Shown: positions 8,397 to 18,063, counted from the stretch's first letter. The stretch is 64,000 nucleotides of DNA from Rhizobiales bacterium GAS188 (GCA_900104855.1 FNSS01000001.1:1364001-1428000), one strand, 5' to 3'. The notes: a model not told the origin generated them from the letters alone. Numbers and translations: made by a program.

Positions 8397-9246
8397 GAAG
8401 AGGCGCGCAGGGATCGCCGCGCGGATGATCGGCGCGGCGGACCGCTATGATCTCGGCGAGAATCGAGATGGCGATCTCCTCGGGCGTGATGGCGCCGATA
8501 TCCAGCCCGGCCGGCGCCTTGAATTCCGCGAGGCGTGAGGCGATTGCGGCGTCCTTGGCCAGCGGGTCCTTGGCCAGCATTTGGCGCAGCGCCTCCGCCT
8601 TCCTGCGGCTGCCGACGAAGGCGACGTAGTCGGCGTCGGCAGCGAGCGCCGCCCGCAAGGCGGCTTCGTCGCCGCGCCCTTGCGTCGAGACGACGACGAA
8701 GCGCCGGCCGGACTCGGCAACCGGCAAAGCGTAGCCCTCGATGCGCCGGTCGGCCTCGGCGTATGCGCCCTGCTCGGCCGCGGATGCGCAGACCGTCACC
8801 GCATAGCCGAGCTGCCGGGCAAGGCCCGCCAGCGCCACGGCCACCGGGCTCGCGCCGCAGACGATGAGTTGCGGTCGCGGCAGGACCGGCTCGACGAACA
8901 CGTCCATCGTGCCATGGCTCGGGCACATATTCCTGGCGAAGCGCACCCCTTGCCGCTCCTCGTCGGGACGGACGCCCTGTTCCTGCAGCACGTCGGGCGG
9001 CTGCACCGAGATGAAGCGCGGCTTGCCATCGCCCAGTGCTTCCCTCGCCGCCTCGAGAACCGCTGCGCGGGCACAGCCGCCGCCCACCCAGCCTTCCGAG
9101 ATGGTGCCGTCGGCCAGGATCACGGCCTTGGCGCCCGCCTTGGCGGCGGTCGCCGCCACGGTGCGGATCACTGTCGCGAGCGCGAAGGGCTCACCCTTGG
9201 CCTTCATGGCCGAGACGAGATCGAGGATGTCGCTTGCCGGGAGCAT
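8386..9246 (-). CDS. coxF: CoxF/XdhC-family molybdenum cofactor insertion protein
   Basis: 286 residues. The XdhC/CoxI-type N-terminal region has ATVIRTVAATAAKAGAKAVI and a GWVGGGCARAAV segment. The C-terminal Rossmann-like part has LIVCGASPVAVALAGLARQL and FVGSRRKAEAL. In CO dehydrogenase clusters CoxF works with CoxD and CoxE in building the Mo-Cu active site. It is the last gene of the minus-strand cox operon; its ATG overlaps the coxE stop by one base (TGATG), indicating coupling. No coxG, coxH, coxI or coxK follows, because the next gene is convergent. Confidence 0.9.
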   Translation of the reverse strand: MLPASDILDLVSAMKAKGEPFALATVIRTVAATAAKAGAKAVILADGTISEGWVGGGCARAAVLEAAREALGDGKPRFISVQPPDVLQEQGVRPDEERQGVRFARNMCPSHGTMDVFVEPVLPRPQLIVCGASPVAVALAGLARQLGYAVTVCASAAEQGAYAEADRRIEGYALPVAESGRRFVVVSTQGRGDEAALRAALAADADYVAFVGSRRKAEALRQMLAKDPLAKDAAIASRLAEFKAPAGLDIGAITPEEIAISILAEIIAVRRADHPRGDPCAPLLKR

Positions 9247-10469
9247 CAGATCCTCCGCAGATAGGGCTCGAGGGCGGCGAGGCTTTCGAGGTTATGGGCG
9301 GGCGCGAACAGGTCGATATGCGGCAGGGCCGCCCGCATGCCGCGCGCCTCGGGCGCGTAGCCCTCCCAGCCGATCAGGGGGTTGAGCCAGACAATGCGCC
9401 CGCAGCGTCGGCGCAGGCGGTGCATCTCGCTGCCGAGCGCCTCGGGCTCGCCGGTGTCGTAACCATCGGAGACGATCAGGATGGCGGTGCGCGAATTGAT
9501 GACGCGCGCCGCATGCCAGCGATTGAAGGTCGCGAGGCTCTCGCCGATGCGCGTGCCTCCGCCGATGCCCTGCGCCAACAGCGACAGGCGGTCGACAGCG
9601 CGGCCGATATCGCGATCGCGCAACGAGGCCGAGACATGCACGAGCCTGGTGTGGAAGATGAAGGCCTCGGCCTCGCGGAAGGCATCGACGACGCCATGCA
9701 GGAAACGCACGAAGAAAGCCGTGTACTGGCTCATCGAGCCCGAGGCATCGAGCAACATGACGAGCCGCAAGGGCTTGCGCTTGCGCCGCCGCCAGACGAG
9801 ATCGACCGGCATGCCGCCATGCGAGACATTGCGGTGGATCGTCCGGCGCAGATCGAGGCGCCGCCCGTGGCGACGCGCCTGCTGTCGCCGCACCAGCCTC
9901 GCCCGCATCGAACGCGCGAGGCGCGCCGCCAGCGCATGCGTCAAGGCCACCTCCTCGGGCGAGACGATGTGGCGGATATCGGTCGCGGCGAGCCTCTCTG
10001 CCCGCGAGGCCCCGCCACGCCGGCCGCGCCCATCGGCAAGCTCGTCGGCGTCGACGCCGCGCTCGACCCGGTCGGGCGCCGAGAGGGAGCCGACCGGCTC
10101 GGCTTGCGGCGGGCCGGTCTCGGGAGGCTGCCTTTGCTTCGAGAGGCCGGCCTTGGGCGCAGCGCCTGTCCGCTGCAGCCTATGCATGCCGCGACCGAGC
10201 CAATAGGCATCGAAGATCCCGTCGAAGCGCTGCCAATCCGTGTGCGTGGCGCAGACCAACGCCCGCAGCGCCTGGCGCAGCAGCGCCGGACGCCTGGCGG
10301 CCGGCGAAGCGAGGATGCGCAAGCCGTCGCGCGTCTCGGCGAGGCCGACCCTGAAGCCGTTGGCGCGCAAACTGCGCGCGAAGCCTGCGAGGCGCCGGCG
10401 CAGTGATGCGCCGATCGATGCAGCTTCATCCCCGTCCGCCATTGGGAGCATGCGCGGCTCCATGCCCAT
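9246..10469 (-). CDS. coxE: CoxE, VWA-domain maturation protein
   Basis: 407 residues. The N-terminal part, FARSLRANGFRVGLAETRDG, is typical of CoxE. The C-terminal von Willebrand A domain has the metal-ion site motif LLDASGSMSQY (DxSxS) and VSDGYDTGEPEAL. With the AAA+ ATPase CoxD it forms a MoxR-VWA chaperone pair that matures CO dehydrogenase, introducing Cu and the bridging sulfur into the Mo site. The start at 10469 is chosen for spacing: it lies 9 bp after the coxD stop, with in-frame alternatives a few codons later. Confidence 0.93.
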   Translation of the reverse strand: MGMEPRMLPMADGDEAASIGASLRRRLAGFARSLRANGFRVGLAETRDGLRILASPAARRPALLRQALRALVCATHTDWQRFDGIFDAYWLGRGMHRLQRTGAAPKAGLSKQRQPPETGPPQAEPVGSLSAPDRVERGVDADELADGRGRRGGASRAERLAATDIRHIVSPEEVALTHALAARLARSMRARLVRRQQARRHGRRLDLRRTIHRNVSHGGMPVDLVWRRRKRKPLRLVMLLDASGSMSQYTAFFVRFLHGVVDAFREAEAFIFHTRLVHVSASLRDRDIGRAVDRLSLLAQGIGGGTRIGESLATFNRWHAARVINSRTAILIVSDGYDTGEPEALGSEMHRLRRRCGRIVWLNPLIGWEGYAPEARGMRAALPHIDLFAPAHNLESLAALEPYLRRI

Positions 10470-10478
10470 TCCACCAAC

Positions 10479-11363
10479 CTACGCGACCTTGGAGAGGAGC
10501 CGGTCGGTCACCTCTCGCGTGAGATTGGCGCGATCCTCATGGGTCTTCAGCACGCAGACCAGCGTGTCGTAGACGGCCTGCGGCTCCTGGCGCAGATCAT
10601 GCACGCCGAGCCCTGCGAGCGTCGCTGCCCAGTCGAGCGCCTCGACGACGCCCGGCACCTTGCGCAGGTCCTGGCGCCGGATCGTCGCCATCATACGGGC
10701 GACCTGCAAAGCAAGGCCTGAATCGATGCCCGGCAGCCGGGTCAGCAGGATGCGCGCCTCGCGATCGACGTCGGGAAAGTCGACATAATGGTAGAGGCAG
10801 CGCCGCCGCAGCGCGTCCGACAATTCGCGCGTGCCGTTCGAGGTGAGGACGACGCGCGGAATGGAGCGGGCCGTGATCGTGCCGAGCTCGGGAATGCTGA
10901 CCTGATAGTCGGAGAGCAGCTCGAGCAGGAAGGCCTCGAACTCTTCGTCCGCCCGATCCACCTCGTCGATGAGCAGCACGGGCTTCTCGGCGCGCCTTAT
11001 GGCCGCCAGCAAGGGCCGTTCGAGCAGGTATTTCTCCGAGAAGATCTGCTCCTCGATCGCGTCGGCGGCTTCGCCCGAAGCTTCGCGCGCCTTGATGGCG
11101 AGGAGCTGGCGTTGATAGTTCCATTCATAGAGCGCCGCGTTCTGGTCGAGGCCCTCATAGCATTGCAGGCGGATCAATTCGGCCGCATGCACGGCGGCAA
11201 GCGCCTTGGCGACCTCGGTCTTGCCGACGCCCGCCTCGCCTTCGAGCAGCAGCGGGCGCTGCAGGAAATCCATGAGCCACAGCGACATCACCAGATCGCG
11301 GTCGGCAATATAGCCGGCGCCCGCCAGGCGATCGGAGATCTGGTCCCGATCGAGGCCAGTCAC
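10479..11363 (-). CDS. coxD: CoxD, MoxR-type AAA+ ATPase for CO dehydrogenase maturation
   Basis: 294 residues. Walker A is LLEGEAGVGKTEVAKAL, Walker B is PVLLIDEVDRADEEFEAFLL, and sensor 1 is VVLTSNGTRELSDALRRRCL, all characteristic of MoxR AAA+ proteins. CoxD acts as a chaperone that unfolds or remodels apo-CODH so the Cu-S-Mo centre can be completed. The ATG at 11363 overlaps the coxL stop (ATGA), so it is translationally coupled to the large subunit gene. Its partner coxE follows directly. Confidence 0.95.
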   Translation of the reverse strand: MTGLDRDQISDRLAGAGYIADRDLVMSLWLMDFLQRPLLLEGEAGVGKTEVAKALAAVHAAELIRLQCYEGLDQNAALYEWNYQRQLLAIKAREASGEAADAIEEQIFSEKYLLERPLLAAIRRAEKPVLLIDEVDRADEEFEAFLLELLSDYQVSIPELGTITARSIPRVVLTSNGTRELSDALRRRCLYHYVDFPDVDREARILLTRLPGIDSGLALQVARMMATIRRQDLRKVPGVVEALDWAATLAGLGVHDLRQEPQAVYDTLVCVLKTHEDRANLTREVTDRLLSKVA

Positions 11364-13780
11364 TCATGCAGCCCCAGTTTATCGGCCGCCATCCAGGTGC
11401 GCCAATGATCATGCGGCATGGCGATATGGGTCGAGCCCAGGAACTTGAAGGCATCGTTCACCGCATTGGCGAAACAGGGCACGCCACCGACATTCGGGCT
11501 CTCGCCCACACCCTTCGCGCCGATCGGATGATGCGGCGAGGGCGTCGTCGTCCAGTCGGTCTCCCAATGCGGGGTCTCGACCGCGGTCGGCAGGAAGTAA
11601 TCGAGCAGCGAGGCCGTCACCACATTGCCGTTCTCGTCATAGCGGATCTCCTGGCCCATCGCGATGCCGAAGGCCTCGGTGAGGCCGCCATGGATCTGGC
11701 CTTCGATGATCATCGGGTTGATGCGCGTGCCGCAATCATCCAGCGCGTAGAAGCGCCTGATCTTCGTCGCGCCCGTATCGACGTCGACATCGAGGACGCA
11801 GATATAAGCCCCGAACGGATAGGTCATGTTCGGCGGATCGTAATAGCTCACCGCTTCGAGGCCGGGCTCCATGCCGGCCGGCACGCGGTTATAGGCCGCC
11901 CAGGCGATCTCCTTCATGGTCTTGAAGCGCTCCGGATTGCCCTTGACCTTGAAACGGTCGACCTCCCATTCGAGATCGTCGTCATGCACCTCGAGCTGGT
12001 GCGCCGCGATCATCTGCGCCTTGGCCCTGATCTTGCGCGCCGCCATCGCGGTCGCGGCCCCCGAGACCGGCGTCGAGCGCGAGCCGTAAGTGCCGAGGCC
12101 GTAGGGCGCCGTATCAGTGTTGCCCTCCTCGACCGTGATGTCCGCGGCCGGCAAACCGAGCTCGCTGGCGATGATCTGCGCATAGGTGGTCTCGTGGCCC
12201 TGGCCTTGCGACTTGGTGCCGAGCCGCGCGATCACCGAGCCGGTCGGGTGGATGCGGATCTCGGCGGAATCGAACATGGCGATGCCGAGGATGTCGCAAT
12301 TGCGCGACGGGCCGGCGCCGACGATCTCGGTGAAGAAGGAGACGCCGATGCCCATCAGCTCGCGCGTTTCGCCGCGCCCGAAGGCTGCCTGCCGGGCTTT
12401 CTGCTCCTCGCGCAGCTGGCGATAGCCGGTCGCTTCCATCGCCCTGTTCATCGCCACATGATAGTCGCCGGAATCATATTCCCAGCCGAGCGCCGACTGA
12501 TAGGGGAACTGCTCGCGGCGGATGAAGTTCTTCAGCCGCAGCTCGGCCGGGTCCATGCCGAGCTTCTGCGCCAAGATGTCCATGGCGCGCTCGATGCAGT
12601 AGGCGGCCTCGGTCACCCGGAAGGAGCAGCGATAGGCGACACCGCCCGGCGCCTTGTTGGAATAGACGCCGTCGACCTCGACATGGGCGACCGGGAAATC
12701 ATAGGACCCGGTGACGATGTTGAAGAAGCCGGCAGGCCATTTCGACGGATCGGCGCAGGCATCGAAAGCCCCGTGGTCGGCGAGCACATGCACGCGCAAG
12801 GCCGTCACCTTGCCATCCTGCGTCGCGGCGATCTCGGCCGTCATATGGTAGTCGCGCGCGAATGCAGTGGCCGACAGGTTCTCGATGCGATCCTCGACCC
12901 ATTTCACCGGCTGCCCGGTGACGATCGAGGCGACGATGGCGCAGATATAGCCCGGATAGGCCCCGACCTTGTTGCCGAAGCCGCCGCCGATATCCGGCGC
13001 GATGATGTGGATCTTGTGCTCCGGGATCTTGGAGATGAGCGAAGCCACCGTGCGGATGACATGGGGCGCCTGGAAGGTTCCCCACACGGTCAGCTCGCCT
13101 CTGATCTTGTCGAAGGAAGCGACGCATTGGCAGGTCTCGAGCGGACAGGGATGCACCCGCTGATAGGAGATCAGCTCCTTGATCTGGACCTGTGCCTTCC
13201 GGAAGGCGATGTCGGTCGCTTCCCGATCGCCAACCTCCCAGCTGAAGATGTGGTTTGGATGCTTGCGCTTGCCATGCGCGCCCTCGGTCTTGTCCTTGAT
13301 GTCCTCGCGCAGGATGGGGGCGTCCGGCGCCATCGCCTTGAAGGGATCGATGACGACCGGCAATTCCTCGTATTCCACTTCGACGAGGTCGGCCGCATCG
13401 GCCGCCACATAGCGGTCGTTGGCGATGACGAAAGCGATCTCCTGGTTCTGGAACAGCACCTTGTCCTCGGCCAGCACCGCCTGCACGTCGCCCGCTAGGG
13501 TCGGCATGTAATGCAGGTTGAGCGGCTTCAGCTCGGCCGCGGTCAGCACCGCGACCACGCCCGGCACCGCCTTGGCCTTGGTGGTATCGATCCTGATGAT
13601 GCGCGCATGCGCATGGGGCGAACGGTGGAAGTCTCCGAAGAGGGTTCCGGGCAGCTTGAGGTCGTCGACGTAATTGCCCTTGCCCTGGACGAAGCGGACA
13701 TCCTCGACCCGCTTGCGCTTGCAGCCGATGCCCTCGAGCCGCTGTTCGCGCTCGTCCTTGGTGAGTGTCATGTCGTTCAT
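11360..13780 (-). CDS. coxL: Aerobic carbon monoxide dehydrogenase large (Mo) subunit, form I
   Basis: 806 residues from the ATG at 13780 ([17 protein letters not shown]). The open frame extends upstream into coxS but that part is out-of-frame coxS sequence. The active-site loop reads [14 protein letters not shown], with Cys385. AYxCSFR is the signature of genuine form I CO dehydrogenases, where the Cys binds the Cu of the Cu-S-Mo centre; form II enzymes have AYRGAGR. Other family marks are [12 protein letters not shown] near residue 263 and [13 protein letters not shown] near the C-terminus, with the catalytic Glu. It oxidises CO to CO2 with CoxM and CoxS. The start overlaps the coxS stop (ATGA) and the stop overlaps the coxD start. 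Confidence 0.97.
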   Translation of the reverse strand: MNDMTLTKDEREQRLEGIGCKRKRVEDVRFVQGKGNYVDDLKLPGTLFGDFHRSPHAHARIIRIDTTKAKAVPGVVAVLTAAELKPLNLHYMPTLAGDVQAVLAEDKVLFQNQEIAFVIANDRYVAADAADLVEVEYEELPVVIDPFKAMAPDAPILREDIKDKTEGAHGKRKHPNHIFSWEVGDREATDIAFRKAQVQIKELISYQRVHPCPLETCQCVASFDKIRGELTVWGTFQAPHVIRTVASLISKIPEHKIHIIAPDIGGGFGNKVGAYPGYICAIVASIVTGQPVKWVEDRIENLSATAFARDYHMTAEIAATQDGKVTALRVHVLADHGAFDACADPSKWPAGFFNIVTGSYDFPVAHVEVDGVYSNKAPGGVAYRCSFRVTEAAYCIERAMDILAQKLGMDPAELRLKNFIRREQFPYQSALGWEYDSGDYHVAMNRAMEATGYRQLREEQKARQAAFGRGETRELMGIGVSFFTEIVGAGPSRNCDILGIAMFDSAEIRIHPTGSVIARLGTKSQGQGHETTYAQIIASELGLPAADITVEEGNTDTAPYGLGTYGSRSTPVSGAATAMAARKIRAKAQMIAAHQLEVHDDDLEWEVDRFKVKGNPERFKTMKEIAWAAYNRVPAGMEPGLEAVSYYDPPNMTYPFGAYICVLDVDVDTGATKIRRFYALDDCGTRINPMIIEGQIHGGLTEAFGIAMGQEIRYDENGNVVTASLLDYFLPTAVETPHWETDWTTTPSPHHPIGAKGVGESPNVGGVPCFANAVNDAFKFLGSTHIAMPHDHWRTWMAADKLGLHE

Positions 13781-14292
13781 TCTGCGGCCTCCTGGAGCGG
13801 CCGGCCCTGCAGCTTGGCGGCGGCGTATTGAATGGCCCTGACGATGTTCTGGTAGCCGGTGCAGCGGCAGAGATTCCCTGAGATGCCGAAGCGGATTTCC
13901 TCTTCGGTCGGCGCCGGATTCTCCTGCAGCAGGCGATGGGCGCGGACGATCATCCCTGGGGTGCAATAGCCGCATTGCAGGCCGTGCAGCTCGCGGAACC
14001 CTTCCTGCAGGGCGTGCAGCGTGCCGTCGGCGCCAGCCATGCCCTCGATGGTCAGGATCTGGGCGCCGTCGGCCTGGACGGCGAATACGGTGCAGGACTT
14101 GACCGACTTGCCGTCGAGATCGACCGTGCAGGCACCGCAATGGCTGGTGTCGCAGCCGATATGCGAGCCGGTCAGGTTGAGCTGTTCGCGCAGGAAATGG
14201 ATGAGCAAGGTGCGCGGCTCGACGATGGCTTCGACCGCCTTGCCGTTGACCGTCATGGCGACGTGCATATTGGCTGCATGCATATTGGACAT
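13777..14292 (-). CDS. coxS: CO dehydrogenase small (2x[2Fe-2S]) subunit
   Basis: 171 residues from ATG 14292, preceded by a strong GGGAGGGACC ribosome site; an upstream ATG at 14334 lies in tandem-repeat DNA and is less likely. The N-terminal plant-type [2Fe-2S] domain has [18 protein letters not shown] with a later Cys in SCTVFA. The C-terminal domain has [10 protein letters not shown] and [12 protein letters not shown]. The subunit passes electrons from the Mo-Cu site to FAD in CoxM. The first codons contain an imperfect 15-bp duplication (14264-14293) that gives the repeated NMHAANMH. The gene lies between coxM and coxL in the usual M-S-L order. Confidence 0.96.
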   Translation of the reverse strand: MSNMHAANMHVAMTVNGKAVEAIVEPRTLLIHFLREQLNLTGSHIGCDTSHCGACTVDLDGKSVKSCTVFAVQADGAQILTIEGMAGADGTLHALQEGFRELHGLQCGYCTPGMIVRAHRLLQENPAPTEEEIRFGISGNLCRCTGYQNIVRAIQYAAAKLQGRPLQEAAE

Positions 14293-14307
14293 GGTCCCTC
14301 CCGAATC

Positions 14308-14371
14308 TGAGCGAGCATTGGTCTCAGCGAGCACTGGTCTCAGCGAGCGTTGGCTTCACCGAGCATTGGCT
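14308..14371. repeat. Tandem array, 4 x 16 bp, across the coxM stop codon
   Basis: Plus-strand units are TGAGCGAGCATTGGTC, TCAGCGAGCACTGGTC, TCAGCGAGCGTTGGCT and TCACCGAGCATTGGCT, at 14308, 14324, 14340 and 14356. The last unit holds the coxM stop (TCA at 14356-14358 is TGA on the minus strand). The array fills most of the coxM-coxS spacer, so copy number sets the distance between the two cistrons. Confidence 0.9.
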
Positions 14372-15219
14372 TTGGCGCGCGCCAGTGCCCTGGCGAGCAT
14401 GACGCCGGCCATCTTGGTGCGGTACCTGGCGGGGCCACGCGCATCGGAGGCCGGTGAGGCGATCGCCTCCGCGGCGGCAACCGCCGCCTTGACGGTCGCG
14501 GCATCGAGCGTCGAGCCGATGACGAGCTTCGCTGCCGCCTCGGCGAAGAGCGGCGTCTCGGCCACATTGGTCAGGCCGATGGCGCAGTTCGTGACCTTGC
14601 CGACAGCGAGGCTCAGCACCACGGCGGCGGCGGCGATCGCATAGTCGCCGACCTTGCGCTTCAGCTTCTCATAGGCATGGCCATGGCCTGAAGCCGGCAC
14701 CGGAATGCGGATCGCGGTCACGATCTCGCCGGGCTCGAGCGCCGTGAAATAGGCCCCCTGATAGAAGTCGCGGGCGGCCACCCGCCGCGCACCGCCCTTG
14801 GCGGCGACCTCATACATCGCATCGAGCGCGATCATGACGGCCGGCATGTCGTTGCCGGGATCACCATTCGCGACATTGCCGCCGAGCGTGCCGACATAGC
14901 GGACTTGCGGGTCGGCGATCTGCAGCGAGGTCTCGCGCAGGATGGGGATCTTGGCGCCGAGCAGCTCCGACTGGATCAACTCGTGATGCGTCGCCATGGC
15001 GCCGATGACGATGTCGCCGCCTTCGGCGCGGATGCTGCTGATGTCGGGGATGCCGTGCAGATCGATCAGATGCGCCGGCGAAGCGAGCCGCAGCTTCATC
15101 ATGGGAATGAGGCTGTGCCCCCCGGCGAGGGGGCGCGCATCCTCACCGAGCCGCGCCAGCAAGGCGACGGCATCGGCGACCGAGCTCGGTCGGTGAAAGG
15201 CGAAGGCGCCTGGGATCAC
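14356..15219 (-). CDS. coxM: CO dehydrogenase medium (FAD) subunit
   Basis: 287 residues from the GTG at 15219, giving [20 protein letters not shown], which aligns with the known CoxM start; a GGAGGT ribosome site lies just before it. Longer in-frame starts (to 15381) add non-homologous sequence. FAD-binding signatures are [12 protein letters not shown] and [18 protein letters not shown]. The subunit takes electrons from CoxS and passes them to the quinone pool or respiratory chain. It is the first structural gene of the coxMSLDEF run. A 16-bp repeat array begins at its stop codon. Confidence 0.95.
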   Translation of the reverse strand: MIPGAFAFHRPSSVADAVALLARLGEDARPLAGGHSLIPMMKLRLASPAHLIDLHGIPDISSIRAEGGDIVIGAMATHHELIQSELLGAKIPILRETSLQIADPQVRYVGTLGGNVANGDPGNDMPAVMIALDAMYEVAAKGGARRVAARDFYQGAYFTALEPGEIVTAIRIPVPASGHGHAYEKLKRKVGDYAIAAAAVVLSLAVGKVTNCAIGLTNVAETPLFAEAAAKLVIGSTLDAATVKAAVAAAEAIASPASDARGPARYRTKMAGVMLARALARAKANAR

Positions 15220-15591
15220 GGCGGACCTCCCGGTTGCGGCAGAGCAAGCCTTGATCGGAGCAAGGCTGGATCGGAGAAGAAGGCGGCCTGCCCCATCCGC
15301 ATCGACCCGGTCGCAGCGGCGTGCTTGCGCGTGCCTGTTTGTGTTCGCAGACCTGTTGCGGAGCCGAAATAAGCTGCGCATCGCGGTGCAGCAGCAACGG
15401 TCAATTCACGAAAATGGTCGCGATTGCACCGGATGTGCGATCAGCCGCATCAAATGCGGGCCATCTGCACGAATTGCGTCAGAGATACTGACCTGAATCG
15501 TCCGAGACCCGATCTGCGCCGGCTCCTGCGCGGCACCGCAACAAAAGTGTCGCGCTCGCCTATCGCAGCGCAACTAGGATTTTCAGCGGCA
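15220..15591. promoter_or_regulatory. coxC-coxM intergenic region with a small palindrome
   Basis: 372 bp without a gene between the coxC-like stop and coxM start, long enough for a separate cox promoter. It holds a perfect dyad CCGCAT-CAA-ATGCGG at 15445-15459. I see no clear sigma70 hexamers and no obvious LytTR direct repeat, so the promoter position is unassigned. Confidence 0.4.
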
Positions 15592-16848
15592 TCACGCCCG
15601 AAGGGCGAGAGTCGCCTCACGATTGATCAAGCCGAGGCGCGATTTCAACCTGCCGAAGCGGCTGCGGCTGACGGGGACGGTCTGGTGCTCGGCGCCTGAG
15701 AGCTCGACGAGCCCGTTATCCCCGACCCGCTTGAGCCCGACGACGCAATCGAGATTGACGATATGGCTGCGATGCACCCGCACGAAATGCTCGGCATCGA
15801 GGCGCTGCTCGATCTCGCCGATCGAGAGCGGGCAGAACAGCGTTGCGGCCCCATCGGAAATGAAAGTGTAATGCGCATTGGCATGAATGGCGACGATCGT
15901 GTCGATCGGCACGAAATAGGTCGCGCCGTCGCGCTCGACCGGGAGCTGCCTTGCAAGGCGCCGCGGCGGATTTCCAGCGCCTCCGAGCGGCCCGAAGGTT
16001 CCCCGGCCGAATTCGGGGCCGGCCTCATCGCTCCTATTGCCCGGTACGGCTGCCACGACGGCCACGGGTGCCGCAGGCGGCTCCGCGGGCTGCGCCGGGA
16101 CCGTCACGAGCTGTGCGGCTGGGACGTCCAGGCGCGCCGGGGCCGCTGCTCGATCGGGGACCAGCGCCAGGAGGAAGATCGCCGATCCCAGGAAGGCGAC
16201 GATGGCGACCACGATCGCCAGAAGGTCGGTCGAGAGGGCCGGCGCACCGGAAGTCGGCTGGCCGAACGGATAGATGGTGAGCCCCGCCATCGCGGTGTAA
16301 TGCATCCCGGCGATCGCCAATCCGAGCGCCGTCGCCGAGAGCAGGAGTGGCGGACGGCCGCCTCGATCGCTCGCCAGCCAGAGCGCCAGGCCCGATGCGG
16401 CGATGCCGACGAGGACGCTCGCCACCACGAAAGGCGCCTCGTGCACCATATGGGCGCTCGCATGCAGGGCGCTCATGCCGATATAATGCATGGTGGCGAT
16501 GCCGCCCCCCATGACGCAGGCTGAGGCGGCGAGACGGATCATCGTCAGCGGCCCGGCGCTCGCCGCGAACACCGCCGTCCCGACCACGATCACGCAGACC
16601 AGAAAGGACAACAGCGTCGGAAAGACGAGGTAATCGACCGTGAAGGGCAGCCTCGCGGCGAGCATGCCGACGAAATGCATGGCCCAGATGGCGACTGCGA
16701 GCGAAATCGCGGCTCCAGCCAGAAGCAGCCGCCGCCTGAGGCCTTCGGCCTGCCGGACTTGCACGGCGAGGTTCAGCCCGACATAGGCCCCCTGGATCGC
16801 GACGACGAGCGAGAGAATGACGAGCCAAGGCTCATGCGTCACACGCAT
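15592..16848 (-). CDS. coxC: CoxC/CoxH-like membrane regulator: MHYT sensor with LytTR DNA-binding domain
   Basis: 418 residues from ATG 16848 (MRVTHEPW), with GGAG 6-7 bp upstream; an ATG at 16866 is possible. The N-terminal half has about seven membrane helices and three MHYT-type motifs, WAMHFVGM, TMHYIGMS and GMHYTAM, proposed to bind copper and sense a small gas. A Pro/Ala-rich linker leads to a C-terminal LytTR domain (about residues 310-410) with FVPIDTIVAIHANAHYTF and HFVRVHRSHIVNLD. This architecture is that of CoxC and CoxH in CO-oxidising bacteria. Its place directly upstream of coxM on the same strand suggests it controls cox transcription from the membrane. Whether it is CoxC or CoxH is by position only. 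Confidence 0.88.
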   Translation of the reverse strand: MRVTHEPWLVILSLVVAIQGAYVGLNLAVQVRQAEGLRRRLLLAGAAISLAVAIWAMHFVGMLAARLPFTVDYLVFPTLLSFLVCVIVVGTAVFAASAGPLTMIRLAASACVMGGGIATMHYIGMSALHASAHMVHEAPFVVASVLVGIAASGLALWLASDRGGRPPLLLSATALGLAIAGMHYTAMAGLTIYPFGQPTSGAPALSTDLLAIVVAIVAFLGSAIFLLALVPDRAAAPARLDVPAAQLVTVPAQPAEPPAAPVAVVAAVPGNRSDEAGPEFGRGTFGPLGGAGNPPRRLARQLPVERDGATYFVPIDTIVAIHANAHYTFISDGAATLFCPLSIGEIEQRLDAEHFVRVHRSHIVNLDCVVGLKRVGDNGLVELSGAEHQTVPVSRSRFGRLKSRLGLINREATLALRA

Positions 16849-16984
16849 CGGCGCTCCGCCTCCCATCGGAGTTCGGATAAATTCAAGCTCCCATCGGAGC
16901 TCGGCTCAGCTTAGGCCAAATCGCGCCTCGCAACCAAATGACGAAGTGCGGCGCATCCTCGATGTGCGGTCCGATCTTCCCCGG

Positions 16985-17473
16985 TCAAGCGCGCGGGCAG
17001 TATTCCGGCTTGACGTCGATCAGCGGAGTGCCGTCGACGCAGTCGAGGCCGCGCACCAGCAAGGTCGCCCCCTCGACCCGCTCCAGGGCGACGATCGAGG
17101 ATGCGATCGGATTGGGCCGCACGGGCGAGCGCAGCGCGAAGGTGCCCTGCGTCAGCCCCTCGCCCCGCGGATTCTGCAGCACGAGGTCGCGGCGCGCCAG
17201 ATGCATCCAGTAGAGAAGCTGAAGGCGCTCATGGCGCTCGATGCCGGTCAGCGCCCGCAGCCAGGGCTCGTCGATCTCGACACGGCAGAGCGGCCCCGCG
17301 AGATCGCCGCGGCGCGGACAATCCCGACGCGTCGCAAAGGGCGTCCGGATGCGCCCGATGAAATAGAGCTGCGCCTGCGGTGCTTCCGGGAGGCCGACCG
17401 CCTCCTCGTTCGGGCGCAAGCCTTCGGTAACCCGAGTGCCCGATCGTTGCGCATCTATGAGAGCTGGCGGCAT
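16985..17473 (-). CDS. TrmO/TsaA-like tRNA methyltransferase
   Basis: 162 residues. Family marks: YFIGRIRTPF (start of the beta-barrel), LQLLYWMHLARRDLVLQNPR, then GTFALRSPVRPNPIASSIV and LLVRGLDCVDGTPLIDVKPE. TrmO (YaeB) uses AdoMet to methylate N6 of t6A37 in tRNA-Thr. Members outside gammaproteobacteria are shorter and some may act on other substrates. The gene starts 5 bp after the stop of the DUF1185-like gene, so it is probably its co-transcribed partner. Function is by family only. Confidence 0.85.
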   Translation of the reverse strand: MPPALIDAQRSGTRVTEGLRPNEEAVGLPEAPQAQLYFIGRIRTPFATRRDCPRRGDLAGPLCRVEIDEPWLRALTGIERHERLQLLYWMHLARRDLVLQNPRGEGLTQGTFALRSPVRPNPIASSIVALERVEGATLLVRGLDCVDGTPLIDVKPEYCPRA

Positions 17474-17478
17474 TGGCG

Positions 17479-18063
17479 CTACCTCAACCCGTCTTCGCCT
17501 TTGATCTCATGCTTGGCGAGGCCGCCGATGCGCGCCAGCGGCCGCCCGGAATCGGTGATCGCGATCGCCACCACGATCTCGTCCGCGCGCGGCGCATCCT
17601 GCACCCGTGCCTCGATCGCATCGAAATGCGAGCGCACGAAGGCCGCGTCCTTATGGCCGAGCGGCACGTCGATCGCGGTGCCCGGTCCGCCCCTCTTCTT
17701 GGCCGAGGGGATCAAGGCCGGGCCTTTGCCGAGCGCTGCCCGCACCGGCGCACCCATCTTGGGGTGCAGCAAGGCTGCGGCGTGTTCGAGCTCGCCATTC
17801 TCGCCGACGATCGCCGCCTTGCCGAAGCTCTCGGCCTTGGCCCCCTCGATGCCGAGCGCCGCAAGGCAGTGGCGGGTCAGCAAGTCGCCGAGCTCGGCGC
17901 CGATCTCGATGAGCGGCCCGAGATCTTGAACATGGCGTCCCGCGAAGGGATTGGCGATGACGGCGCAAGCGACGGCCCGCCGCGTCGGCGGCGAGATCTG
18001 CTGGCCGGCCTCGAGATGGGTCTCGTCGAGCATGACGAGGATTTTCCGGATCGCAGTCGCCAT
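17479..18063 (-). CDS. Amino-acid-synthesis family protein (DUF1185-like)
   Basis: 194 residues. The sequence IRKILVMLDETHLEAGQQIS, VACAVIANPFAGRHVQDLGP and LIEIGAELGDLLTRHCLAAL fits the DUF1185 / amino-acid synthesis family, which has no firm biochemical role. Later segments include GAPVRAALGKGPALIPSAKK and VVAIAITDSGRPLARIGGL. It is soluble and cytoplasmic. It lies 57 bp after the SDR stop and 5 bp before the TrmO-like gene, all on the minus strand, forming a likely three-gene operon. Family members often occur in catabolic operons with dehydrogenases. Confidence 0.8.
   Translation of the reverse strand: MATAIRKILVMLDETHLEAGQQISPPTRRAVACAVIANPFAGRHVQDLGPLIEIGAELGDLLTRHCLAALGIEGAKAESFGKAAIVGENGELEHAAALLHPKMGAPVRAALGKGPALIPSAKKRGGPGTAIDVPLGHKDAAFVRSHFDAIEARVQDAPRADEIVVAIAITDSGRPLARIGGLAKHEIKGEDGLR

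Noticed and set aside
11366-13498. Long plus-strand open frame opposite coxL
   Set aside because: Composition is that of an antisense GC-rich frame, with no recognised motif, and the minus strand holds clearly conserved coxL.
13780-14140. Longer coxL start giving 926 residues
   Set aside because: The added residues are coxS DNA read in another frame; ATG 13780 gives the family-length protein.
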